Origin: Patiria miniata | Lineage: Eukaryota; Echinodermata; Asteroidea; Valvatida; Asterinidae | Assembly: GCF_015706575.1 (NCBI RefSeq) | Contig: NW_024037050.1 | Span: 5,642,001 to 5,706,000 of the forward strand | Direction: 5' to 3' | DNA length: 64,000 bases | Part shown: positions 1 through 12,447 of the stretch, piece by piece | Layout of the letters: the number at the start of each line of letters is the position of its first letter | Position numbering within the stretch: position 1 is the first letter of the stretch | The notes under the pieces: generated by a model | Database searches by the model: none | What the model saw: the letters and a program-made list of their open reading frames with translations, nothing else | Told to the model about the DNA's origin: nothing | Position numbers and translations under genes: made by a program

Positions 1-1250
1 TTAAAACAGATGAATAGTGACCCGGGGGGATGGCAATTCCTTAAATGGTGGCTATTTGTTACCGAGGGTGGATAATTTCGTTGCTGTGGTAATCACCGAC
101 TAGAGGGGAGAGGGAGAGGGGACGAAGGGGAGCGATACCGTTCCGGGCTGTCGAAGGGCCGTTGGGTTTGACCATCAACACCGGCCATGCCACACGGGGG
201 TGTCAAACGCATGGTTGCTCCAAGGGCTGGACCCACGATAACCCAGGCGATATATCACGGCAAGTCCGCTACAATGATTGCGTAAATATAGGCCTACAAC
301 TCCAAGCAAAAAACACACGGCTCTCACTTTCTCGAAAAAAAAAATGTGTATTAAAAAAAATCGACGACCAATGTGGACAGAAAAAAAACAGAGAGGGAGC
401 TGGGGAGACAGGGGGGGAAGAAATAATATCCCATAACGTTGGAGGTGTACAATGAGAATCGCTCGAGGGGAAATTGTGGGGAGAAAAGACGGAGAGACGA
501 CTGCGCAGCGCCCGCCAGCCCCGGCCCGATCAGAATGAAGAATCGGGCCAAGTGCACGAGGGCCCCGGTCTACCTTTTCTTTCTTTCTCTCTTGTTCCCG
601 TGCTATCTCAATGAGTGGTCGTTACATAGAAAGATGGCGTTGACCGACAGCCGGGGATAGGACCGGGGGCCCGGATAAACTCAGAGGTGCATGACCGCTA
701 GCTCGTTGGCCGCTACAAGCCCGACGGAAAAAAAGAGAAAAGGACAACAAAAAATAATATCGCCGTCGACTATTGAAGGGCTGACTCTGTCACCTTATGC
801 TCACTCGGAACACCGTTCGTGTACACACACGCAATAAAGCGATAGGGTTCGCCTTGTAACATGTTTTCTTTTCTTAGCAGGTTTGTTGGTGTTGGACATG
901 GTGTGCCGTCCCTTTGACACAACAGATGCCGGCTTGTAGCCGGTTCATTACGGGTGTAATACGTCTATATATGGTGTCAAAGGCATATCTTTTTTCATTA
1001 GTATTATTATCCATCACTTTTGGGATTGGTTATGTGAATCGTACGGAGGAACAATAAAAATGAAGTGACCGATTAAGACATTATCTGTGCAACCGCTATA
1101 CTAACATTATGACGACACTTTCAACATCTATATTCCACAAAAAAGCGATGCTTTTAGCAAATATCCCCGCGGTCTGGAACCCTGACCCCACGTTACATCA
1201 TTGCAGATTTTTTTTTTTACAACCGATACCAGTGTTGCCTCCCATCGTTG
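1..1250. other. Intergenic, no gene recognised
   Basis: The first 160 bases and 360-500 are purine-rich. One TAGGCCTA octamer lies at 289-296. Short open frames near 162-660 overlap each other on both strands and match no family I know. Confidence 0.6.
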
Positions 1251-1309
1251 GCGTGGTCTCGTGAACTCTCGCATGGTCTCGTGGACTCTCGCACAGTATC
1301 GTCACTCTC
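1251..1309. repeat. 20-bp minisatellite, three units
   Basis: Units of about 20 bases of the form GCRTGGTCTCGTGRACTCTC lie at 1251-1270, 1271-1290 and 1291-1309. The last is diverged and one base shorter. Confidence 0.8.
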
Positions 1310-4300
1310 GCTTCAGTACAAGCATCGACAATTTTGCGCTAATTTTTGAGTGCTAATGGTTTTTCTGAAATACAAGCCATACTGTGTTTAAAACTGAATT
1401 TAAAGGCTTACATTTTCTGTGGATATCAGTGAGTCGCGTATATGATTACACTCTTCAGTGGACAAAAATGTGCCCTTTTTAAAAACTACATTTTTGTTTA
1501 AAAAGTCAAAGGAAAGTTTAAGGGAAGCTTTTCAAACAGTGGCCTTCGATCTGCTTACAAACAAGGATATACCCCATTCTTCCATTAGATAATGTGAAGA
1601 CAATGCTGTATCCGTTGCAAACAAAAATAATGAGCCAATGTCATATGAAAATCGGACTCTATCAAAATCGGACTCTTTTCCCTTTATTGGTTAAACCCTC
1701 TCACGTGACCGGTCCCTCTTCAAATTATCTATGCATGAGCATGCGCAATACCACCAATGAGTCCGTATTTCATAAAACCTAAATTCATGCTACACCGATA
1801 CAAAAAGGCCTGTACGATACCCCTAGAATAATCGAATACTACCTGCTGATTATGCTGACTCTGAAAATCCGTGAAGTGGAATCGATTCCCGCCGGTATCG
1901 ACCACCGGACAAAATACTTCGCACCAAGCAGGTGGTTCCTGATTGATTGATTCTAAAATGGCGGCTGCTATTAAACGGCGTTCCTGCTGCTGCATTGCAA
2001 AGCTGTTGATAAATTAGACAGTTCTACCTTCTATTGACTAATTCTTAACACTGTAGGCCTATCCTTAGAATAATGATAAGACAAGTTGAAGTTGCGTAAG
2101 AGTTTTTAATGTGATTACAACATGATATAAGTTTGCTCTAATTTAGGTATATAGGTTGAGGGGTTTTATTTGTTTGATTATTTTGGTTTTCCTGCTGGTT
2201 TTAGTTTGGTTTTTCTGCCGGTTTTTATCTTTTTGTTGTTGTTGAAAACTACACTTACGTTACTTGTTTGTTCGCAAAAGAGGCTTTTGTGTGGGTATGG
2301 CGTACAGCGAGAGGTTTGGTATTGAGAAATGACGTCAGAGGTCCTCGCCCCACCCTGCTCAACCTCCCCGCTGGGAATTTTATGCAGCTTAAAATATTTT
2401 TGTGTAGCCCCAGTCCTTCATTATTCCCATAATACAAATAGATGGCATTGTAACATTCTGCACGCGTCCCATTGGGGTTACTTGGTGTCATTCCACCCTG
2501 GCTCCACCAGCAAAATCTGAACAGGTTTCCTCTTGTGAAGAAGAAGAAGAAAATAAAAGACCAGGACGATTGCCCGAAGTTCATGTTTCATGGTGGAAGG
2601 GAACACGGGGGAAAGTCATTGAAAAGGAAGTAATCTTGGGGCTTTAGTCTTGCGGTGGAAGCGGCACCCATGCCCGCTGTGTGTTATAGTTAGTTGTCGG
2701 TTATGTCAGACCCCGCGCCTGCTCAGGCTGAAAATGAGTGTCGCAATTACTTGAAAAAAATCATAGAGGCCGGGCCAGCTTTTTGAAATTGCCTGGCTTT
2801 TGTGCGATTATTTGAGAAGTTGTTGGTTTATAGGGTTGGCGGCCCCTCCTATTGTCACCCCCTCGCCATATCTCTTTTTATATATATGTAAAGCCCCATT
2901 CAGCCCAAACGGGCTTGGATTTTTTCTTTCTCATTTCTTTTTTATAATTCTCGGTGAATTATTGTCTGGATGAGCGAGCAGAGCGGTCTTTGGCCCGTGT
3001 TTTTTTGTTGTTGGGTGAGCGGAGCGGGGACCGTCTGCAGTGCCCGGGTGAAACGACCTCAGCACCCGGGTGCCGTCCTAGTCCCTCACTCGCCCCTGTC
3101 TCCGGCACTGCGGGGAAGTCTGGTAATTGGACTGTGCCTGTTCCGTTGCAATCGGGAGAGTGATGGGCCGGACTTTATTGCTTCTGACAAGTGAGGGGAT
3201 CGGAAACAAAGAAGTATTATCCAGTCCTTGATTACAACCAATGACATTCTCAAGCCGTGGCTCATTCCCTCCCCCACGGCTCCACGTCAATGCGGTGCGA
3301 TTGGAGGGTGATGATTGTGTGGACAACAAACGAGGTTGATTATTGGCACAGGCCCTGTTACCGGGCCGATAAAAGAAAAATAATAATCTGTTCTTATTTG
3401 AAATGTCTGCAGACAGGGTGCTCATATAAGAGACCATTGCTTTGTTGTCTCAAAAGTTTGAAAGGCGAGGAAACCTCAGATTTGTTATGGACAGAGGAGT
3501 CGCTTGTGTGTTTGATTCATCTTGCCAAAATTGTCAAAAACTAATAAACAGAGTCGATTCCGTGTTTCGCTTTTGAGACATGCTCAAAAAGTGTGACTGG
3601 TTTGTTTATCTTTTGAGAACCGACTGAGAATCAGAAACCACCAGTCGGTCGTCTTCGGTTTCCTTCAATTCACCGTAGGTTTTCCAGTCAGTAAACCAGA
3701 CTAAAGAAATAAAGTTTTGACTGATTTTCGGTTGCACCCGACTGACTGCATATATACCTTCTGAAATTTGGCTTTATAGTTGTTTTTTTTTCAAAATATG
3801 ACCTCTGTTTAAAGAATGTTATGTGCCAGCCAGAACATATCGGTACATCTTGATGTGGGCATTTTGGTGAGCTTTAAGCCTGAATTAAATTAGACTTTAT
3901 TTCTCAAATTTGTAGGGTGAGAAGAATCTATATTGAGGCACTTTTTTAAGTAACAAGGGGAAAATTGAACGCAGCAGAGACGGCTTTTTGAGAAAACAAG
4001 TTGATTCAAACTTTTTGTTTTCAAATTCCATGGAAATACGCTTTTAACGTAAGATTCAACTTGGATTAAACTGAACCTGCTGAAAAGTCACCTCAGTCAA
4101 AACAATACCTAAAGATAATACGTTAAATCTGATTCAGACTTCTCGCATTTCATGTATTTTTCTTCTCTTAGAATACTCAAGAGCAGAGCTCTGGGTGTTT
4201 TAAAAGTCACCTGTTTAAATGTCATATCAACAAATACGATACTCTGAGAATATAAGTTAACCAACTTCAGTGGACTATATACAGAGCGAGTCAAAAGGAA

Positions 4301-4884
4301 AGTTACCGAATTACAAAAATATATTTTAAAAAATACGTGTCTCACTACATTTCATAAAAGTAACATAGCGATAAAGTATATGTTCTTGACTAGAAAAGTC
4401 ACGTAATTTGCATACTCTATTCTCAAGTTATGCCTATTTTAATAAAAAAAAATCACAGAATACAGCTGTCCGAATGATCATTTGCCGTTCTGCACGAATA
4501 CAAAGCTGATGAATACAAGTAAAATGCAATGAAACACGGACGTTTTCCCACCTTCATGGGTGAACGAAAATTTGCAAAGGAAAACAGACAAAAAATCGTA
4601 TCAATATTTCAGGAAAAAAAGAGTTGACTTGTTCCTCGTATTCAAACCACTAAATCTGACAGAGAAAATAATGTTTCAGTCTGGACTCAATTATATGATG
4701 AAAATCTCATTTGTATTTTGAATGCCTGTAATTCTCACTCTACTCAATAGCTCCGTGATATTCCATGGACAGCTATACAATTAGATTCTTTAAGTAAAAT
4801 GTGCATATAAAAAAATACCCTGGATCAATGTCAGTATTTTTTTTTATCTTTTCAGATGAGTGGAAGAACATGCTTGTTCTTTAA
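1310..4884. other. Intergenic, no gene recognised
   Basis: AT-rich DNA interrupted by a tandem duplication at 2182-2227. TAGGCCTA occurs at 2054-2061. Short frames around 2950-3540 overlap on both strands without a recognisable domain. Confidence 0.6.
2182..2227. repeat. 23-bp tandem duplication, T-rich
   Basis: Two units, TTTGGTTTTCCTGCTGGTTT and TTTGGTTTTTCTGCCGGTTT with three more bases each, lie in tandem at 2182-2204 and 2205-2227. Confidence 0.65.
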
Positions 4885-4996
4885 AGATTTGTCCTTTGAA
4901 TAAAATAGGTAGAATATTAACAAACAATTTTCAAAATTTTCCAAACGGCTGCCATTGCTTGTTATTCTACCTATATTTTGTTCAAAGGACAAATCT
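4885..4996. other. 112-bp hairpin, miRNA-precursor-like or tiny fold-back
   Basis: The arm at 4885-4923 begins AGATTTGTCCTTTGAA and pairs with 4959-4996, ending TTCAAAGGACAAATCT. The outer sixteen bases pair with one mismatch and the middle block TAGGTAGAAT pairs with ATTCTACCTA, with small bulges around a 35-base AT-rich loop. The stem length fits a microRNA precursor, but miniature palindromic transposons look the same. Nothing here shows transcription. Confidence 0.5.
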
Positions 4997-5878
4997 GCGA
5001 TGGCCCGATAGCCAAACAGCTTTCTTAAGACATACTTTGACTGTGTGCCAAATGCCATGTTTGTATCATCAAAGGCACAATTCCCTAAATAGTTCCCCTA
5101 TCTGCCCCGCTATTACCTTAAGACTGAGTTTTCCATCATTGCTGACTAATTTTGGTCTGTGATACACTTCAAAATAAATGAATCAAAGAGAAGAGGCCTT
5201 CCATCACCCTCCTCACGTGAAATTTGGGTTAATGCACAGATCCCAATCTGCGAGAAGATGCATCCCTCCGATATTTGTAAATCACATTCCACTCCATCAC
5301 ACTTGGATTTAAAACCCCTGAAATGCATTTATCATAAATACATATCGCATCAATCATGCCATGTATGGCATCATTGGGCGGCGGGTCTAGGGGTTGTTCG
5401 CCCGGTCGGCGAATGTTGAGAATTTTTGTCCCGGGGTTTTTTAATGGCTCGACCAGGCGATATAAAAAAAATTCTCACGAAACACATGCAATTGAACTGT
5501 GATGACATTCGGAGTAGATAAATATTTAGATAAATGGCCCACTCATAGCGGGTCAGTGACATATTTTCAGGAACATGAGATATCTCTTGATTCAGAAAAA
5601 AGGAGGTTTGCGGATGCAGCGTCATATATAGCATGGCTGCGATACGCATAAACTGAGGTATATATGAGATTCCTCGAGCTTCCCAAGAAGTTGTGTTTCT
5701 GATCTTCGATTTGCTGGTCCCAGAGGGCTAGCCTAGCTTCTTCACTGAGTGACTGACTCCAAGACTGACTCATGGTCACCTCAGCATAACTGGTTTATAC
5801 TTGGTACTTGGTTGGGTGTCCTCCACAACATTCCATCTGGGGAATTTAATCTGGAGGTTTGTTGAGAGTGGTCGAAAC
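4997..5878. other. Intergenic, upper part probably LINE 3'UTR
   Basis: About 5780-5878 probably belongs to the 3' untranslated end of the minus-strand LINE fragment. I see nothing in the rest. Confidence 0.5.
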
Positions 5879-6302
5879 TTAGGTTTTGTCACAAAGGGCA
5901 TCCTTACAGGAGTCTTGGTTGGTAAGCGCCACTGTTGAGTCCGGGAGGCCATTCCAATTTTTCAGTGTTCGTGGGAAAAAATAAGGAAGCATATGTGTCG
6001 GATGTGTCGGGCCTGGCCTGGTGGAGTTGGAACTGTCTATTGTGTGCTCGTCGTGATCTTCCAGTTTTTGGGGTGATGTATTTGGTATGGTCAATGTTCA
6101 TTGTAGTAGGCTACATTCAGGATTTGTAAAAAGCAAAAGGTGCGTTACTGTTTTCTTCTTACTTCCAAGTGTGTCCAATCAAGATCTTTCATGATAACAG
6201 ATATGCTAGTGTCACGTCCATTGGTGTTTGAAATGAACCTTGCCGCTCTCTTCTAGACTTGTTCCAGATCTTTATGTTCTTGGAAGTGTTAGGTATCATT
6301 CC
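5879..6302 (-). pseudogene. Decayed LINE reverse transcriptase C-terminus (CR1/L2-like)
   Basis: The minus strand encodes, in order, a degraded LEQV-KRAARF segment, a NTNGRDTSISVIMKDL segment, KYITPKTGRSRRAHNRQF and FFPRTLKNWNGLPDS. This is the order and wording of the extreme C-terminus of many CR1/L2/Jockey-type reverse transcriptases (family form LEQVQRRAARF ... NSFFPRTIRDWNSLP). The stretch has at least three in-frame stops and one shift of frame near the FFPRT motif, so it is dead. Catalytic RT motifs and the endonuclease are absent, making this a 5'-truncated copy. Its 3'UTR probably continues below 5879 to about 5780. The clade assignment is by motif memory only. Confidence 0.75.
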
Positions 6303-6340
6303 GCCGTAGCATAGTCAAGATGCCGTAGCATGGTCAAGAT
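6303..6340. repeat. 19-bp tandem duplication
   Basis: Two copies of GCCGTAGCATRGTCAAGAT lie side by side (6303-6321 and 6322-6340), differing at one base. They sit at the truncated 5' end of the LINE fragment, so they may be an insertion-junction product or a simple slippage event. Confidence 0.7.
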
Positions 6341-9196
6341 GAGGACAAACAAGGGTAAGATACGTTAAGGTACATTTGACTTAAGCCTCGTTGGACCACA
6401 TTATTTTGTCTGGGTTTAGCTGCATTAGGCTTGTTCAATCTTGTTGTTATGACAATTTGAAAATTAAGCAAGATTCATCGCGAATGTTTTCTGAAAAAAA
6501 AATGCCAGTGCATGTGTAGACGTGGGCCAATCTTTTAACCCATGATATTATTTCCTCCAACGGATGGTCTTAAAAAGTCATTACAAAAAGTACTTTTAAA
6601 TGCAAAGTATTGAAGTAAGTCATGTCTGGTGTGCATGGAAACATACATAATTGCTTTCCATTATACGGCGCAGAATGACGTGTTGAAAGTCGAACTCTTT
6701 AGGCAGCAGGCCCCAGCAAACTCGGGCAGACATTCAGACTCCCAGGTTGATGCGATCCGAAAGGTGTGACTGCTGAAGTAACGAGGCAAGATACCAGTAA
6801 TTAGAGACGAGGGGAGGAGGATGTAGATGCCCTCAGACGCCGGATACCGCCATTGGCCAGGCGTGAATCCTCTGGTCTCGTGAAGTGCCGCCCGACCACC
6901 CGGTGCCTGGCTAGTCTTTCACCTGCATCCTATTGTCCTCGGAAAGCGGCTACAGAACTGAATTGGACCGGGGCCCTTTTTTGCGTGTCCGCCTGCTCTC
7001 TGCAGCACCCACGCCGGGGAAAGGGTTTTCAAACCCGTATGGAAGGCGGTGTTTTTCTTCTTTTTTTATTTGTCCTCATCTTTTCAAGCCATCGGGCGGC
7101 GAGGTTTGAGCCCCTTTCGCGGAGCTTGTTTGCTCAACACTAGCTCTCTTCCGCCGCTACCTTTATTGATGTTGTCTCCCCGAGTCCCGAACGGTGCGAA
7201 CCTCGTCATCTCACTGACAGTGTTTGAAAGTCCTCCAATTATCATCATCAACCTTGACATTTCTCTTTCTGTCTGTGTGTCGGCGAGAATCTCTCTTTCT
7301 CCGGTCTCACTACTCGGCAAGGTGGCAAGAGTTTGACCTTCAGTAAGCGGCAATATCCGTTGGTTATGTGATAACCATGTCTTGCGCTGATAGCGTGTGC
7401 ACGTGTGGGAAGGTGATATAAGGGGTCTGGGTTCGCAGCTTCTCGCATGTAATATCAACATGAGTTGACGATATCAGGCCGCTTAGTCGGATGCATTTTT
7501 AGCACCTCGTTTCTTCACCAACTCTACCTGCACGAACTCTCTTCCCAATCACGTGGTCAGCTTCATTTAACTTAGTACCAAGAAAAATACTCAAATTTCG
7601 CCAATTAATATTTGATTGAAATTATATATATATTTAATTGATTTTTATAAAAAGTATTTCCACTATTGAAGATATGTTTTCCTGAAGATAGGTTGACGAC
7701 ATCCATTTCAAAAGTTAGAATACGCATTAAGGAATCCACTGGATTACATGTAAAAAAAAACCCCATAGACTTTAATCTATCCATGCAAAATATAAAAACG
7801 CTTTCATTCTAACGATACCGACTCCATTTGCCATATTTGAATGACTAGTTTCAAATCGTCATCGTACATAAACAATAGCAGCAATTTGACAGAAGGGTCC
7901 AACTCATGAATGGATTGAATTAAGGCGAGATAGAAGCGTTTTGAACTGCCGGCGTGGTATCAAAACACTGTCCCATTATACAATGGTGGTCATTATACTT
8001 TCCATCCGGCGAAAACATGACGCTGGTGACGAGGCACATGATGATTAAGATGATGATGATGATGTTTGTTATTCATCATCTTGACCCCCTCGGGGAAAGC
8101 TATAGCTCCATGCCGCATCCTCCTCCTCGACTTGAAGGAGGACAATTCTAAGGAGGACGTTCAAAGGCGCGGCCTTGATCGAGTCACCTTCTCAATTTGT
8201 CCTCTTCAGTTTGTTGATGTGCCGCTCGCTTCATCGGAAAGATGCCGAAAAACAACATCGGCGTTTTGTATCTTCTGCCGGCGTACCAAAACATATAGCG
8301 GTGACTCAAACGTTCTAAGGACGGAGGGGGAAGCGTTAATTTCTCCGTGCCTGGCTTGACAAATGAAGGTGTTTATTTTGGTCTTTCTTCCCCCGGCATC
8401 CAGGACCGTCTATATATGTGATGATTTTTGTTTTGTTTTTATTACCGGACGTGTATTACGCACTTTTGTGAACGATGTATGTTTTGTTAATGATGTCGAT
8501 GGACAGGTCGCCCTCAAGCGGCACTTTAAAATTCAAAATTTTTAAAGGGAGGCCCGACCCAAGTTGGAAACAAATTCCATGGTAAAAAGACTATGGAAAA
8601 CAAAAACCAAATATACTTGAACATTATGTCAAGTTCATGACAGTTCAGGACAGTGACGTAGGTTTTTGTATACCCAAAACCAAATGCTTTTTTATACTTT
8701 TTTATATGTTTAATACGAAAAGTCACTATGAGAGAGAAGAATCCCTTTATCGTCCTATTAAAATTCGGAATGTGCTAACAGAGAGCAACCTTTTCAACTT
8801 ATCTTATTAAGTTTAATTTATTCATAGTTGATGTGCGGGAATGATCCCTTTTCATCACACTTTAACGCAAAAGTTGAACCTGGGGAATAACTAGGTTTTG
8901 CCACCGCAGCCCGAGCGACCGCATTAATGTGTTTTCGACGCCCAGGTTTCGCTTTCGTTTATTTTAATGGACATCGTTTGCAACAAAAAAGCGGTTTTTT
9001 TTTAAAGGAAAACAAGACAATAAATCTCAATCAGGTTATTATAAACGAACCTGTCGAAATATTAGCCTAGTAGATATACTTTTTGAGAAAACTGTGAAAA
9101 TGCATTTTTTTTTGAGAAAAAAAAGGAAACCAAAATTGTGCCCCCATTTATTCAAAGAAGTTCCGCATGTAGCGCTTTCCTGATCTACGGTATGAA
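6341..9196. other. Intergenic, no gene recognised
   Basis: A short GAT run lies at about 8041-8062. The 125-codon minus-strand frame at 7084-7461 overlaps several others and resembles no family. Confidence 0.6.
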
Positions 9197-9725
9197 AGCC
9201 CGATTAATAAGCTTCTTTTAGTACAAGAATCATTCAAATCGCTCACGTACTTTAATTTCCAGTTATGGAATTTTGAACACAAACACCGTTTTTTAACCTT
9301 GTCCACGGATCACAATGAAGGTAGGTGATATTTCAGCAAAACGAAAAACTATTTACATATCCAAAAAACACATCAGAACAGTAACCATGATAACTGGCAC
9401 GTATCATAACATTTATTGAAAAACCTGCTGCTTCCAATGTTTAAATAACATGCTTTATAATGTCAAGAGTTTATAGTCTTGCCTTGCCTTCTACTTGGCT
9501 ACCCCGAAGACTTATTGGATTATTCTGATATCATTTTCAGGAAACGACATGTTTTGCTTTTTTACTTAAATATCAAGTACCTAAAATGTGATCCGTGGAC
9601 AAGGTTGAAAAAACGGTGTTTGTGTTCAAAATGCCATGACTGGAAAAGTACTTAAGCGATTTGAATGATTCTTTCACTAAAAGAAAGCTTATTAATTGGG
9701 CGCCATTTTGTTTTTACTCACCCTG
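9197..9725. mobile_element. Long fold-back element with mariner-like right terminus
   Basis: The left arm (about 9197-9350) is an inverted copy of the right arm (about 9541-9706). Shared blocks include GAATCATTCAAATCGCT, GAACACAAACACCGTTTTTT and CCTTGTCCACGGATCACA. Beyond the right arm the sequence runs to CACCCTG followed by TA (9719-9727), the type of end seen on the element at 51653-52185. The corresponding left end is blurred, perhaps near 9105, where a diverged CAAAATTGTGCCCCC resembles the right flank. No transposase frame is visible, so it is non-autonomous. Confidence 0.75.
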
Positions 9726-10401
9726 TATATTGAAACAGCGGTATTTAAGTCTGGGCCGTTATCCGCCCAATGCAACGCGGCCCAACTAGGAGTAGTCTGT
9801 ACCCCTGACATAACGTTCCTCGAATGAATCATACAATCATGCCGACTTGTCATGCATATTTCCCCCCTCCGTATCCCCTTCCATCCTCTGCATCCCAAAT
9901 AACAAACTCCCAGTATATGTATAAATAGGTCTTCTGGTCTGCTAATATTGTGGGGTGGTGAGGGCAGTGCACACCGACATATGGTTTTAGTTTCAGCGCT
10001 ATTTTCGTCCCGGCCTCGTAATAATTCTGATAGGTCATGAAATTTGTGCCAATAACCGCGGTAAACCCGCCTCCCGCCTTCGCGCGTCGCTTTCCCGATT
10101 AACTCTATATAGCCTTCCCATATCAAGAAAACAGACAGTCAACATCTTTTTCATACATCATGCATTTTTGTGACGGTGCCGCTGACTAGTTAATCTCTCC
10201 GTGTGGAATATGTTGTGTCCGCCATTTTCTTTTTTTTGTATACGGTGCTAACATTTGGCATTATACACATCTAACCGCGTTGTTCACTTTTTCCACGACG
10301 TCCATTTTTGTTATCTGAGAATAATTTACAGAAATACCAACAAAAAACCCCCCACCATTTAACATTTGTCAATCAAAATGATGATAAACTTGTCATTTTT
10401 G

Positions 10402-10424
10402 TTGTTGATGGACGGCATCAACAA
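10402..10424. repeat. Short stem-loop, 9-bp perfect stem
   Basis: TTGTTGATG and CATCAACAA flank GACGG. Nothing nearby suggests a terminator or other role, and a stem of this length is not unusual in a window this size. Confidence 0.4.
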
Positions 10425-12394
10425 TTAACATTTTGTATTAGATTTCCAAAAAAAAGGGGGAAAAGAGGAAAACGATCGAATCAAATGTGATAATCCTTCG
10501 ATGATGACGTTTTCAAGTATTGTCCAACAAGACTATTTCTTTTGTCCGTGTCTATAGCAAGCCCTAGACCATGTCCCCCCAAACTTCCCCCCTGATCGCA
10601 CCCCGCGGTGCCCTGCCAGCCCCCACCAGGCCCACTTCTGTATCTTCAGTCATCATCAGTATTGACTGTTTTCTTGACTTGTCACGGACTGTCTTCTCTT
10701 CTCTCTCTTTCTTCACTTCGTTGACCACTAAGCCTTGGTCAGTGGGTCCTTAAGTTCCGTTATAAAACCACACCCCATTGTGCGGTCTGCCGAGTTGTGT
10801 TGGTACGGAGAGGTGTCCATCAAGTATCTCTGACAATTCTCCGGCCAGTCAAAATACCCTTGTCCTCAAATCGGGACAAGTGCCGCATCTTCAACTGTCA
10901 ATCACTCTCAAGGAAGTTCTTTTTGTTGTAAATTTAACTGTGAAGACAAAGTTAGAGACAACTTTCCCCCGAAATGAATATATTACCCGATGAAAAGGCG
11001 AAAGAGAAATTCATGTGCGAGAAGACAAAATGTTGCCCATGTTGCCTTAAGGCATGTACACATTCACTAGTGTATCATTTGCTTCTTGTTTGAGATATTT
11101 TATTACCTTTTTTTCTGCTCGTCCACTTTTCTAAATTGAAATTTGTATCGTTAATTGATTTATAGGGATATGAACGACAGTCATATCTGTAGTCTAGAGC
11201 GTTTTGACTGAACGGCAAATCACAATCATGTTTTTTTTTCCCATCGGAATTTTTTTTTTTAGCCAGTGTCTTTTTTAATCATTCATAACATTCATCAATA
11301 AAATAAACTGGGGTTTGGCCTTACAGACATCACAACTCAATCTGATTTATTTGTGGACACTTCTCATTCCCGTAATCATTTCCACCAATTTAGAGATTGT
11401 GGTTAACCGTATAGGCCTATACAAAACAAGAGACAAAAAAATCCGTTCAGGATATACGGGGCCGGCCGCACGCGGGGGCGTGCGTGTGTGGACAGTACGG
11501 GCCGGTCCGCAGCGCTGACTGGCCGGCAGGCCGGACCAGAGCCGGCGCGCCAAGGTTGCCGTATCGATTGTCGGACGGGAGAACCCGCTGCACTTTTTTT
11601 CCACTCCGATGCAACCAAACTCCCAAGGTTGAGCGCTTTAGCCGGTACAGCTATAGCGTAATAATACCCAACGCCTGAATAAAAGAATAGAAGAGAGAAT
11701 GAGAGAGAGAAATGACAGACTGAGGGGCCGGCTCAGCAAGCAGTCGGCGGCCTGATCGTTAGGGTCAATGGCCAGGAGAAACCTAGTCACAGGAAAAGAC
11801 CTTGGGATGAGTCCAACCTGCCGGAGACATACTTGCATAATTTACATAATTCCCCACTTTTTTGTGTGTGATTTCGTGAGCAATGACAAAAGGCCGTCTG
11901 CGATGACTCGTTGGTAAAATCGGAACCCGCCGATTGCGGCAAACAGCAGCACCATAGGGCACAAAGCCGCCAATGGGCGCGGCAATAATTCCGACCTCGT
12001 ACATTACTGGACTTGTTTCCTCCTCTCCCTATAACCACCTCTCCAAAGGCATTGTGGGAAACTGATGATTGTCTTTTCTTATATTTAAACACACACACGC
12101 AGTATATCTGCGGGTCTTGCACGGGCGATAATAAATATATATCAAATTGGAATTTGCATAGATGTGGGGCCTTGTATGGGCCGTGCCGAATGAGTGACGG
12201 GTCGTAATGAAGCACAATAGACGGGGCTTTTATTGATCCCAACACAATGAATCACAAACCCCTCTAACACAGCCTTGAAGGGGGAGGAGGGCAGAGCTGA
12301 AATTAAGGGCCTCCAATCCTCACACTTTATGAACCCTTAGTCTTGAGAGGAGGTTGGGTGTTTTAGCGCGGCGTGTTTGGAATTGGAGGCGCCT

Positions 12395-12447
12395 TATGCT
12401 CGGTCGGTGTCGGCTTACATACAAGTCACAAGAGTGGGTTCGGATCC
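12395..12447 (+). repeat. tRNA-like SINE head candidate
   Basis: TATGCTCGGTCGG (12395-12407) resembles a pol III A box and GGTTCGGATCC (12437-12447) is a good B box, with normal spacing. No complete cloverleaf folds, so a tRNA-derived SINE or a degraded tRNA gene is likelier than a working tRNA. An A-rich GAA tract at 12550-12567 could be its tail. Confidence 0.35.

Noticed and set aside
11787-12245. 152-codon minus-strand frame rich in cysteine
   Set aside because: Cysteines follow no zinc-finger or EGF spacing, and other frames overlap it.
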